Origin: Pleomorphochaeta sp.
GTDB lineage: Bacteria > Spirochaetota > Spirochaetia > Sphaerochaetales > Sphaerochaetaceae
Direction of reading: 5' to 3'
Length of the DNA: 64,000 nt
Assembly (NCBI GenBank): GCA_028532815.1
Contig: JAQQAS010000039.1
Location: 61,534 to 125,533 of the forward strand
The notes under the pieces are model-generated. The model did not search any database. It was not told the DNA's origin and saw nothing but the letters and a program-made list of their open reading frames with translations. Below are positions 39,214 to 47,152 of the stretch, piece by piece (positions within the stretch are counted from its first letter, which is position 1; each line of letters starts with the position of its first letter). The translations under genes and the position numbers were made by a program.

Positions 39214-39826
39214 CTCGTTTCCTATATTGTCTAGTTAATAAAGAAAGAGTTCCTGCAATTTGTAATTGGGTTGTGTATATTGGATGATATGAACTATTAG
39301 CTGGCAATAGTGTTACTCTATCTTCACCACCATGATAATATTTTAAAGTTAAGCCAATTTCAGGGATATCTGCTAAAACGATATCGCCATCATTGGCTAT
39401 CTTACATTTTTTGATTATTGCTAAATCTCCAAAGTAAATACCTGCATTATCCATTGAATCATCAGTTACTAAAATAGCAAAAAACTCATCTTTAGGAGAG
39501 CAAGGTAACATAGAAACAGAACAAGATATAGTATAATCTGGAACTTTTGATAAACTGCCTGATTCATTTGTACTGAATACAGGAATTTCCAACATATCTT
39601 GGAAAGGTACGAATCTTGGATCAATAATTTCAATTGAACGTGAAATTCCTTGTGTTGTTTTTATGATATTCTTGCTTTCTAAAGCTCGAACATGATCGTG
39701 TGCAGCTTTTACTGAAAATTTAAAGAAATTGCTAATATCTCTAACAGACGGGCTATAGCGATATTCTCTCATATAGTCTCTAATGTACTGTGCCACTTGA
39801 ATTTGTCTTTCAGTTAGTTTTTTCAT
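39206..39826 (-). CDS. lexA: LexA-type repressor with serine/lysine protease dyad
   Basis: At 206 residues it has an N-terminal winged helix (LTERQIQVAQYIRDYMREYRY, SVRDISNFFKFSVKAAHDHV) and a C-terminal S24 peptidase domain with catalytic Ser124 (TDDSMDNAG) and Lys162 (LTLKYY). The expected self-cleavage Ala-Gly is replaced by Ser89-Gly90 (FSTNESGSL). It may still cleave, perhaps slowly, or respond differently. In-frame stops immediately upstream fix the ATG. It probably controls itself, and through overlap holA. Confidence 0.88.
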   Translation of the reverse strand: MKKLTERQIQVAQYIRDYMREYRYSPSVRDISNFFKFSVKAAHDHVRALESKNIIKTTQGISRSIEIIDPRFVPFQDMLEIPVFSTNESGSLSKVPDYTISCSVSMLPCSPKDEFFAILVTDDSMDNAGIYFGDLAIIKKCKIANDGDIVLADIPEIGLTLKYYHGGEDRVTLLPANSSYHPIYTTQLQIAGTLSLLTRQYRKRGE

Positions 39827-39838
39827 AAATTAGTTTAT

Positions 39839-39870
39839 GTTTTAATCTCTCAATTAAAACAAGCCTCCTT
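39839..39870 (-). promoter_or_regulatory. Inverted repeat and displaced Shine-Dalgarno before lexA
   Basis: On the - strand AAGGAGG (39870-39864) is followed by the perfect 8-6-8 inverted repeat GTTTTAAT / ATTAAAAC (39860-39839), and the lexA ATG is 12 bases further. The repeat could be a LexA operator (unlike the E. coli or Bacillus boxes) or an mRNA hairpin that shortens the SD-to-start distance. Confidence 0.6.
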
Positions 39871-39931
39871 AGCATTATCAAGTAAATTAATACTTGTTCT
39901 ACATATAAACCACACTACAATCTTTTTTTAC

Positions 39932-40195
39932 CTATTGCTCAAATCTATTTTCGAAAAGTTTTTCTATAGCATTTGCCATATCAACTTCATCATCTCCTTC
40001 GCATGAGATTTTAATTTCACTTTTAAATCCTGCTCCAAGGGTTATAACTCCCATGATTGATTTACCATTAATTTTAATATCGTCTTTTTCCATATATAGT
40101 TCACTTTTAAATTTATTAGCAACTTTTACAATCATTGCAGCAGGACGGGCATGAATGCCTGCTCTATTTCTTACAGTTAAAATTTTACTTACCAT
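39932..40195 (-). CDS. ptsH: HPr phosphocarrier protein
   Basis: At 87 residues it has His15 in RAGIHARPA and regulatory Ser46 in INGKSIMGV, so both phosphorylation sites are intact. It starts directly after hprK stops. No EI or EII genes are in the window. In spirochaetes HPr and its kinase are often kept for regulation without sugar uptake by a PTS; whether that holds here cannot be seen. Confidence 0.96.
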   Translation of the reverse strand: MVSKILTVRNRAGIHARPAAMIVKVANKFKSELYMEKDDIKINGKSIMGVITLGAGFKSEIKISCEGDDEVDMANAIEKLFENRFEQ

Positions 40196-41182
40196 CTATA
40201 AGGTATTCTCCTCGTTAATATAATACATTTTCTTTGCTGATTCTGTTTCAAACCATTTTAATACACTTTGGTCAAACTCTTTTGCAGAGTGATAACCTAA
40301 TTGTTTTAATCTTTCATTTCTTGCCGCTGTTTCAATAATAATTGGAATATTTCTACCAGGCTTAACAGGAATGATTAATTTAGGAATATCGATACCAAGA
40401 AAAGAAGCTTTCATATTTTCTTCTCCAACTCTATCGTAGTTTTTATTTGAATCCCATTCTTCAAGATGAACAAGTAATTGTACTTGTTTTTTATCTCTAA
40501 TAGCACCAACTCCAAAGATATTTGCAAGATTGATTATTCCAATTCCTCTAATTTCCATATGGTGAGCTAGCATAGGACTCTCTCCACTACCAACTAAGAA
40601 AGAGCTACCAATATTTCTAAGTTTAACAGTATCATCACTTATTAGTCTGTGACCTCTCTCAATTAATTCAAGAGCTGTTTCACTTTTACCAACACCACTA
40701 TCTCCAGTGATTAATACTCCAATACCATAAACTTCAACAAATACACCGTGTATGGTTTGTGTTGGAGCAAATAATTCATCTAATAATTGATATATGTGTC
40801 TTGAGAAATCTGAAGATATTAATTGTGTTTTTAGAAGAGGCGTTCCAGCTTCTTCAGCTATTTCAATAAATCTTTCGCTTGGAGTGTAGTTGTGAGTAAA
40901 TATACAGCAAGGCACATTATAAGAAAATAATCTCTCTATATTGCTATAATCATCATTTTCTTCAAGCATGTCTAAGTAGCTCTGTTCCCCATGTCCAAAT
41001 ATTTGCACAGCATTGCCAGCAAATGATTCAAAAAAACCAGAAAGAGGTAAGCCAGGTCTGCTAATTTTACTACTGGTAATTTTATTTGAAAGTCCGCTTC
41101 TTCCTGCAATACAAGATAGTTGCAGTTTGTTGCGTTCTTTTAAATCGATATCTAATAGTTCTAATATAGTGCAGCTTGTCAT
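40196..41182 (-). CDS. hprK: HPr kinase/phosphorylase
   Basis: 328 residues from the ATG at 41182, which has GGAGGTAGG upstream; a start at 41260 has no support. It has an N-terminal MurF-like domain and a kinase domain with P-loop TGDSGVGKSETALEL and the family signature MEIRGIGIINLANIFG. It phosphorylates and dephosphorylates Ser46 of HPr, whose gene abuts the stop. The system links metabolic state to gene control. Confidence 0.96.
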   Translation of the reverse strand: MTSCTILELLDIDLKERNKLQLSCIAGRSGLSNKITSSKISRPGLPLSGFFESFAGNAVQIFGHGEQSYLDMLEENDDYSNIERLFSYNVPCCIFTHNYTPSERFIEIAEEAGTPLLKTQLISSDFSRHIYQLLDELFAPTQTIHGVFVEVYGIGVLITGDSGVGKSETALELIERGHRLISDDTVKLRNIGSSFLVGSGESPMLAHHMEIRGIGIINLANIFGVGAIRDKKQVQLLVHLEEWDSNKNYDRVGEENMKASFLGIDIPKLIIPVKPGRNIPIIIETAARNERLKQLGYHSAKEFDQSVLKWFETESAKKMYYINEENTL

Positions 41183-41708
41183 TAATCCTACCTCCACTTT
41201 TTTCAAATAATAACACAGAATTCTTTTTTTATAAAGAAGAACATTAACAAATGTAGACACTTTTTTATACCAAAAATATATTTTTTTTGTATATTTAATT
41301 AATATTTAAAAGTTAATTTTATATAAAATGAAAATTTATTATAACGTTTTAGTCTAATGTAGGCCTTGTAAGAAATTATATAAACAATTGTTTATATTTA
41401 ATTACTGAAAATTATAAAAATAATGTGTTTAAAGCAATTTAAATACATATTTTGTAAAAATTTTGATAGCTTAATTAATTTGACTTTTATCTGTAATAGG
41501 GTTAACTTATAGGTAGATAGAAGATAATTAATAAGTATTTTTTATTAATTATAAAATTTAAATAGTGACAAAGAGAGGGTAATAACGCTAAGTAATTTTT
41601 TCAAGAAATAATAATTTAAGAATTATTATAAGCAGCAGGTCCGTTGGACTTCTTAAAATTTTAATGATAGGAGGATGCTTTTTATTTTAAATAAAAGGCA
41701 AGGAATAC
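41183..41708 (+). other. Long AT-rich divergent intergenic region (hprK/hpf)
   Basis: These 526 bases hold no recognisable gene. Several AT-rich inverted repeats occur (for example around 41604-41624). A weak promoter for hpf is possible at TTGACT (41480-41485) and TAACTT (41503-41508). Near the gene, AGGAGG (41669-41674) is followed by a hairpin (41677-41699, GCTTTTTATTT with AAATAAAAGGC) and then AAGGA (41700-41704) before the hpf ATG. No known RNA family was recognised. Confidence 0.5.
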
Positions 41709-42056
41709 ATGAATATAACAGTTAAAGGCATACATTACACACCAAGCGATAAGACAAGAGAATTTTTGGATAAGAAATTAGAGAAACTTAATTTTGCTGA
41801 AGATTCAATTAAAGATTTGGAAATTGTTATGACGAGAGAAAAAGTTGGCCAAGGCTTTCATGTTGATGCTCACCTACACTTTAATTGGGGTACAAGAAAA
41901 ACCATTGGTTTGGATTGTTTTGAGCTATATGAAGGAATAGAGCTGATTATAGATAAACTCACAACTGCTGCAAGAAGAGAAAAAGAAAAGGTTAAAAACC
42001 ATAAAAAGACTAGACCTGAATTTGTAGAAAAAGATGATGAAGATGATCTTGTATAA
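41709..42056 (+). CDS. hpf: Ribosome hibernation-promoting factor, short form
   Basis: At 115 residues it is a single HPF/YfiA domain (MNITVKGIHYTPSDKTREFLDKKLEKL, then DAHLHFNWGTRKTIG in the variant core). It lacks the C-terminal dimerisation domain of long HPF. It ends with an acidic EKDDEDDL tail. It binds the 30S decoding centre in stationary phase. It is next to rpoN, a neighbour pairing common in bacteria, but convergent here. Confidence 0.92.
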   Translation: MNITVKGIHYTPSDKTREFLDKKLEKLNFAEDSIKDLEIVMTREKVGQGFHVDAHLHFNWGTRKTIGLDCFELYEGIELIIDKLTTAARREKEKVKNHKKTRPEFVEKDDEDDLV

Positions 42057-42072
42057 ATTCAATAAATAATAT

Positions 42073-42107
42073 AGCTGGGAAGTTTAATAGCTTCCCAGTT
42101 TTTATTT
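42073..42107. terminator. Bidirectional terminator between hpf and rpoN
   Basis: CTGGGAAG (42075-42082) and CTTCCCAG (42091-42098), 8-nt loop, then TTTTTATTT. A-rich sequence lies on the other side, so it can also serve rpoN. Confidence 0.88.
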
Positions 42108-42108
42108 A

Positions 42109-43521
42109 TTAATTTCCTCTTAAAAAAGTTGAATCAATATTTAATTCTTTTCTATATTTACTTACAGTTCTTCTAGCTATTTTTATACCTTCTTGAGCAA
42201 GCTTATCTGAAATCTTTTGATCACTTAGTGCTTTAGGCCCTTCATTTTCATTAATAATCTGTTTAATTCTCTCTTTAATAGATGCTTTTGAATTTGAAGA
42301 GGAATCTCCAACTGCATTTGAGAATAGGTTTTTTATAGGTATAATACCCCAGTCACAATCTAACCATTTAGAGGAAGCTAGACGAGATATGGTGGTTTCA
42401 TGAACATCCATTTCAAGAGCTACTTCTTTTTGAGTTAATGGTTTTAAATATAAGGGTCCCTTAAAGAAAAAATCACTTTGTTTTTCAATTAAAATCATTC
42501 CCAGTTTAAATAAATTTTTATTTCTCATTTCAATTTGGTTAATCAATTCTTTAGCAATTGTAGTTTGTTCTTTAATATATTTCTTTGTTTGAGAATCATC
42601 TATTTCTTTTGCAAGATCTGTAAATTCCTTGCTAATAGTTAGATTTGGGAGGTTTTTAGAACTAGTTTCAAGTTCAATTTTACCGTCAATAACATATATA
42701 GATAAATCAGGTATTACATATTCTCTAATGCCATTATCAAACTGAGAACCAGGAAAAGGTGTTAATGTTTGTAAGAAAGAAAAAAGATATTCATAAGTTT
42801 CTTCATCAATTTTTAAATTGGATAAAACTTTCTTGATTTTCTTACTTCGAATGTTCTGTAGTTCATTATAAACTAGTTTTTCAAAAGGTTCTAATAATTC
42901 CTCATCAAGTCCTTTTATCTCAGCTTGAACTACTAAAGACTGCCTATAATCATCACAACAACAACCAATTGGTTCATAGTTTTGAATTCTCTCTTGCATT
43001 TTTATAATTAGAGCTTTTTTTTCTTCTTTTGAGAGTTTGTTTAAAATTTCATTACTATTATCACCTTCAATCAAAGATAAAGGTGGTAGATTATTAAATC
43101 CTGTAGTATCTAAATTTGAAATTAATAATTCACCAATTTCTCTTTCTTCTTCACTTAAAGTATCTATATGTAAAGTTTCACTTAAATGCTGCATTAAAGT
43201 TTTAGAAGATGATAAAGTATTTTCAATAAATTTTTGTTTTCTATCACTAGCTTCACTGTCATAAATTCCTTGATAGTCAGAACCATAAGCTGATGAGTCT
43301 GAATACTCATCATTTTTAGATTCACTTGGTAATCTGTTTGTCATATTATCTAATGATTGCTCTATTGAATTAGGTATATCTAAAGCAGGATTGCTCTCAA
43401 TAGCTTCTTGTATCTTTGCTTGAAGCTCAGTAAGAGGTAAGGCTAAAGTTTCAAGTCTTTGAAGCATTAATGGGGATAGTGATAATGTTTGTTTTGTTCC
43501 TAGCTCAAGAGATAGTCCCAT
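42109..43521 (-). CDS. rpoN: RNA polymerase sigma-54 factor
   Basis: At 470 residues, region I starts LELGTKQTLSLSPLMLQRLETL. A core-binding middle follows (IGELLISNLDTTGFN), then the DNA-binding part with MDVHETTISRLASSKW and the RpoN box ARRTVSKYR near residue 452. It directs transcription from -24/-12 promoters with enhancer proteins. It overlaps lptB by one base. No sigma-54 activator gene is in the window. Confidence 0.95.
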   Translation of the reverse strand: MGLSLELGTKQTLSLSPLMLQRLETLALPLTELQAKIQEAIESNPALDIPNSIEQSLDNMTNRLPSESKNDEYSDSSAYGSDYQGIYDSEASDRKQKFIENTLSSSKTLMQHLSETLHIDTLSEEEREIGELLISNLDTTGFNNLPPLSLIEGDNSNEILNKLSKEEKKALIIKMQERIQNYEPIGCCCDDYRQSLVVQAEIKGLDEELLEPFEKLVYNELQNIRSKKIKKVLSNLKIDEETYEYLFSFLQTLTPFPGSQFDNGIREYVIPDLSIYVIDGKIELETSSKNLPNLTISKEFTDLAKEIDDSQTKKYIKEQTTIAKELINQIEMRNKNLFKLGMILIEKQSDFFFKGPLYLKPLTQKEVALEMDVHETTISRLASSKWLDCDWGIIPIKNLFSNAVGDSSSNSKASIKERIKQIINENEGPKALSDQKISDKLAQEGIKIARRTVSKYRKELNIDSTFLRGN

Positions 43522-44255
43522 TATTGATCCTCCTCAAATGTAGATCCAAAATATATATTAATAGCTTTTTCATCATTAAGTAAGGTTTCTTTATCACCAC
43601 TTGTTAGTAGAGCTCCATTATTAATTATATAAGAACAATGAGTAATCGAGAGAGTATCTCTAACATTGTGATCTGTTAATAATATTCCTATACCTTTTTT
43701 ACTTAATTCTTTAATGATGATTTTTATATCTGAGACAGCTTTTGGGTCAATTCCTGCAAATGGTTCATCAAGAAGTAGGAAATGAGGACTAGTTGCAAGT
43801 GATCTTGCAATTTCGCATCTTCTTCTCTCTCCTCCAGAGAGGGTATATCCAGGTTGTTTTCTAAGCTGAGTTAGACCAAAGTCAATTAATAGCTTTTCAA
43901 GTAGCTCATTTTTTTGTTTTGAATCTAAGTCTTCTCTATTTTCAATTACTAATTTGATATTATTTTCTACACTTAATTTCCTAAATATTGAAGGTTCTTG
44001 TGGTAGATATGAAAGGCCGGCCTTTGCTCTTTTGTGCATGGCTAAAGATGTTATATCTTTTTCATCTAAATATATTTTACCATTATTTGCTTTTATGAAT
44101 CCTACTATCATATAGAAAGTAGTAGTTTTACCAGCACCATTAGGTCCTAAAAGACCTATAACTTGGCCACTTTCCATAGAAAAAGATATATTTTTAACTA
44201 CTGTTTTTTTACCATATTTTTTTTCTAGGCCCTTAATTGAAAGGATGTGTTTCAT
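43521..44255 (-). CDS. lptB: LPS-export-type ABC transporter ATPase
   Basis: At 244 residues it has Walker A GPNGAGKTT, Q-loop LPQEPSIFRKLSVENN, signature LSGGERRR, Walker B FLLLDEPFAGIDP and H-loop DHNVRDTL, the LptB pattern. It powers lipid export to the outer membrane with LptFG. It lies downstream of lptC-lptA but has its own extended -10 promoter. Its Shine-Dalgarno GGAGG is 28 bases before the ATG, with an inverted repeat in between. Confidence 0.94.
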   Translation of the reverse strand: MKHILSIKGLEKKYGKKTVVKNISFSMESGQVIGLLGPNGAGKTTTFYMIVGFIKANNGKIYLDEKDITSLAMHKRAKAGLSYLPQEPSIFRKLSVENNIKLVIENREDLDSKQKNELLEKLLIDFGLTQLRKQPGYTLSGGERRRCEIARSLATSPHFLLLDEPFAGIDPKAVSDIKIIIKELSKKGIGILLTDHNVRDTLSITHCSYIINNGALLTSGDKETLLNDEKAINIYFGSTFEEDQ

Positions 44256-44316
44256 AAAAGCTTAACCAAAACTAATTTGGTTTCCTCCAATTTTTTATTT
44301 TTGGTTTATTATAGCA
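44256..44316 (-). promoter_or_regulatory. lptB-rpoN promoter and hairpin-spaced Shine-Dalgarno
   Basis: On the - strand: extended -10 TGCTATAAT (44316-44308), GGAGG (44288-44284), then AACCAAA (44282-44276) and TTTGGTT (44270-44264) as a 7-bp stem with a 5-nt loop, then eight bases to the ATG. If the stem forms, the effective SD-to-ATG spacing falls to about nine bases. Confidence 0.6.
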
Positions 44317-44369
44317 TGCTATTTTAAAAACTACTATTATCTAAAATGTTGTTTTTATGATGGAGTTGT

Positions 44370-44996
44370 TTACTTTGTGTTAATGCTTGCTTCAATAGAT
44401 CCATCCATTGAAATATCATTATTGTTTAAGTTTATAGAAATAGCATGAGCTTTATAAGTATTCTCTTCCCATTCAACTTTAGAGTCGCCGAGTAGAGATA
44501 CATTTTTATCTTCTAAATCAAGCCTTAAAATATCACAAGAACATTTCATAACTTCATCATCACTGCTGTGAAGTAGTTTTACTTCTACAGATAAGTCAAT
44601 AATAGCTTTCTCAACGTTATATTGTAAATATGAAGCTGTTGCATAGATATTATTTTTTAAATCATTAATCTCTACCCAACCTTCAATTATAATTTCTTCG
44701 GTATCTCTATTATATTTAAGGGAAGAGCATCTTATTGTTAACTGATTATCATTGTCTTTAAATGTTATATTACCATTACATTCAATATAATCATAATCTT
44801 CACCTTTAAGAGATATTTCATTAGCACTAATTTCAATATTATCAATTGCTACATTTGCACTATTGCTTAAATTAATCTGTTGATTACCTTCTCTCATTGA
44901 AAGGGTAGTGTATCCGCCACTAAAGCTAATTGAAGCTGCTGTTAAAGGTGATAAGATAAATAATAAAAATAAGATTGTTAATAATTTATTTCTCAT
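44370..44996 (-). CDS. lptA: LptA/OstA-like periplasmic protein
   Basis: 208 residues from the ATG at 44996 (SD AAAGGTGA); a GTG three codons earlier lies inside that SD. It has a signal peptide (MRNKLLTILFLLFILSPLTA) and a beta-taco domain of repeated strands (EISLKGEDYDYIECNGNITF, LKYNRDTEEIIIEGWVEI). It should bridge lipid transport across the periplasm together with LptC. It overlaps lptC by 11 bases. Confidence 0.82.
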   Translation of the reverse strand: MRNKLLTILFLLFILSPLTAASISFSGGYTTLSMREGNQQINLSNSANVAIDNIEISANEISLKGEDYDYIECNGNITFKDNDNQLTIRCSSLKYNRDTEEIIIEGWVEINDLKNNIYATASYLQYNVEKAIIDLSVEVKLLHSSDDEVMKCSCDILRLDLEDKNVSLLGDSKVEWEENTYKAHAISINLNNNDISMDGSIEASINTK

Positions 44997-45519
44997 ATAA
45001 TTCACCTTTTATTAATTCTTTAAATTCAAAATATCTAGTATCTAAATTAAGAGATAATCCAGATCCAATTAATAGTCCTATATCACTATCAACTGTAACT
45101 GTTTTATCAGTTGTGCTAATAACTCTGTTATCATTATCCCAACTCAAATTATCACAAGTTATATTCAGAATTGGATCTATAATTGAAAATTTAACATTAC
45201 CACTTAGAATGGTATTATAGGTTTCATTATCAATTTCAATATTATCACAACTTCCTTCTACTTGAATTTTTCCTTCCTTGTCTATTACGGAGAATGATGC
45301 ATTTTCTGCAATAGTTAAATTTCTTTTATTATAGATTTCTATTTTGTTTGAGACAAGATTAATAGTCCCATTTATATCTCTACTAATAATATAATCAACA
45401 TCTTCAAGAATTATATCTGGATGTTCTATTGCTGCTTTACTTTCTTCATCTTCATCTAAAAAAGAACAAGAGCTAAGCAAAATAATAAAAATAGATAATA
45501 CTATGATTTTATATTTCAT
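44986..45519 (-). CDS. lptC: LptC-like lipoprotein
   Basis: At 177 residues it has an N-terminal hydrophobic segment ending in the lipobox LLSSC (Cys18), then an acidic linker and an LptC/OstA-type beta domain beginning PDIILEDVDYIISRD. Most LptC proteins have a membrane anchor; here the anchor looks like a lipid. It belongs to the lptC-lptA-(lptB-rpoN) cluster. Confidence 0.8.
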   Translation of the reverse strand: MKYKIIVLSIFIILLSSCSFLDEDEESKAAIEHPDIILEDVDYIISRDINGTINLVSNKIEIYNKRNLTIAENASFSVIDKEGKIQVEGSCDNIEIDNETYNTILSGNVKFSIIDPILNITCDNLSWDNDNRVISTTDKTVTVDSDIGLLIGSGLSLNLDTRYFEFKELIKGELYEK

Positions 45520-45549
45520 TTAGCTCCTCCAAATATGTGATTAATTTAT

Positions 45550-45948
45550 TTAGTTTAATTTTTCAACAACTCTTGGATAGTATTTATTTTTACTATAGTG
45601 AAAATAAATACCAACTCCTACAAAGCCTAGTGCTATACCTAAAATTCCTGAAAGAAACTTAAATGATTCTTTTGCTGCAGGGGATAATAAATAAAATATA
45701 GGGAACATTAAAAGAGGTATCATTAATGTAATAAAAGATGTTGAAATTGTTCTTGCCGGAGGTAAAAATATTTTTAAACTATCTCCAACATTAATTTTTT
45801 CAAAACCTTTATCTACTTTTGCACTAAATGTTTTACCTTTAACATTACAAAACATGTTTCCACTACAACCTTTACAAGCTGTAGTTGGGCATGTTACTTC
45901 AACACTGTTATCATTGTTTATTTTAACAACTTCTACTATCTCTACCAT
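45550..45948 (-). CDS. RseC/MucC-like membrane protein
   Basis: At 132 residues, the N-terminal soluble domain (1-70) has a Cys cluster (CPTTACKGCSGNMFC) and an OB-like strand pattern (KGFEKINVGDSLKIFLP). Two membrane segments follow (about 72-120), the SoxR-reducing RseC layout. Such proteins act with Rnf electron-transfer complexes or stress sensing. It starts in the last codon of the YmdB-family gene. Confidence 0.8.
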   Translation of the reverse strand: MVEIVEVVKINNDNSVEVTCPTTACKGCSGNMFCNVKGKTFSAKVDKGFEKINVGDSLKIFLPPARTISTSFITLMIPLLMFPIFYLLSPAAKESFKFLSGILGIALGFVGVGIYFHYSKNKYYPRVVEKLN

Positions 45949-46754
45949 TATTTTTCTTCTTCTTGTTTATAATCTAAAATTATAGTTTCTATATTAGTAG
46001 CTTTATTAGTTTCTTCATCAATATCTACTAATACACCTTGCATTTGTAGTCTTTTCCAACTTTCACTTGATCTAAGTGGAATTGCATTTGTGAACTTTTT
46101 AATTTCAGTTTCACTATCTAATCCACCTACGCTCCAAGTAGATCCAACCATGCCATTATCTGTAATATATGCAGTGCCTTTATCTAATATTCTAGCATCG
46201 CTAGTTATTGCTTTACAATGAGTTCCAATTACAGCCGTTGCTCTGCCATTTAATAAATAGCCCATTGTGTTTTTTTCAGCAGTTGTAGATGCATGAAATT
46301 GTAACAATATAATATCTTGATCACCTTTTAATTTATCAACAATCGAATTTGCAATTAAAAAGGCATTGGAAAGGTGAGTTCTTGGGAAATCACTATTTCC
46401 TAAAAGGTTAACTATTGCAATCTTTTTATCTTTTAATGTTAGATATTTTATTCCTTTACCAGGATTACTTAATGGATAGTTTGCAGCTCTTAAAACAAAG
46501 TTGTTCTTATCTAAAAAGTCTACCATATCAATCTTATAATATATTTTTTCGCCACCAGTGATTACATCAACACCAGCTTTATGAATCATAATAGAGTGGT
46601 TTTTACCAATACCAAATCCGTTTGTAACACCTTCACCATTAGCTATAACTAAATCAATATTATTAGCTTTAATAACTTCTTTTAATAATTTCTTTATAAC
46701 TGTTGTTCCAGGTCTACCAACAATTTCTCCTAAAAATAATACTTTAATACTCAT
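45948..46754 (-). CDS. YmdB-family metallophosphoesterase-like protein, metal ligands mostly lost
   Basis: 268 residues from the ATG at 46754; a TTG at 46790 is less likely. The fold follows YmdB/TIGR00282: VLFLGEIVGRPGTTVI, DLVIANGEGVTNGFG, GRATAVIGTH, GTAYITDNGMVG. Ligand positions differ from the usual FxGDxVG, NGEN, GNHxWD and GTHTH: here GEIVG, NGEG, GGEKIYY and GTHCK. Only single His residues (in FHAS and GTH) remain. Family members hydrolyse 2',3'-cyclic nucleotides; this one is probably inactive or has a changed role. Confidence 0.82.
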   Translation of the reverse strand: MSIKVLFLGEIVGRPGTTVIKKLLKEVIKANNIDLVIANGEGVTNGFGIGKNHSIMIHKAGVDVITGGEKIYYKIDMVDFLDKNNFVLRAANYPLSNPGKGIKYLTLKDKKIAIVNLLGNSDFPRTHLSNAFLIANSIVDKLKGDQDIILLQFHASTTAEKNTMGYLLNGRATAVIGTHCKAITSDARILDKGTAYITDNGMVGSTWSVGGLDSETEIKKFTNAIPLRSSESWKRLQMQGVLVDIDEETNKATNIETIILDYKQEEEK

Positions 46755-46882
46755 GCATTTAACACTATATTGCAATTGATTTTCAATCAAGTGACTTTTA
46801 ATAATTCTTATAATAATTATTATATAAAATTTTGTTTCTAGTTGTTTGTTTTATTTATTAGTGGTATAAAATATTTTAGATT

Positions 46883-46966
46883 GCCTAGGTGGCGAAATTG
46901 GTATACGCGCTTGGTTCAGATCCAAGTGGTCAATAGACTGTGCAAGTTCAAATCTTGTCCTAGGCA
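46883..46966 (+). tRNA. tRNA-Leu (anticodon CAG)
   Basis: A class II tRNA of 84 bases. Acceptor GCCTAGG pairs with CCTAGGC, the anticodon stem CTTGG/CCAAG holds loop TTCAGAT (anticodon CAG), there is a long variable arm, and the T-loop is TTCAAAT. CCA is not encoded. It reads CUG and marks the border between core genes and the accessory region. Confidence 0.96.
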
Positions 46967-47049
46967 TTTAAGTACACATCATTGATACAATATAACAGCA
47001 ATTATAATTTTTTTTAATGTAATTAATTAAACAATAGCTGTTTTTTTAT

Positions 47050-47074
47050 ATAAGGCTATTTTGCCTTATTTTTT
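47050..47074 (+). terminator. Terminator after tRNA-Leu
   Basis: ATAAGGC (47050-47056) and GCCTTAT (47063-47069) with a 6-nt loop and a run of T. The rest of 46967-47152 shows no gene. Confidence 0.75.
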
Positions 47075-47152
47075 CAAGGCCTCCAGGAGTAATCGTGTAA
47101 AATTTCGATGAAATAAATTATTTAAGATTGAACCCGCACGGAAAGTTTTATT

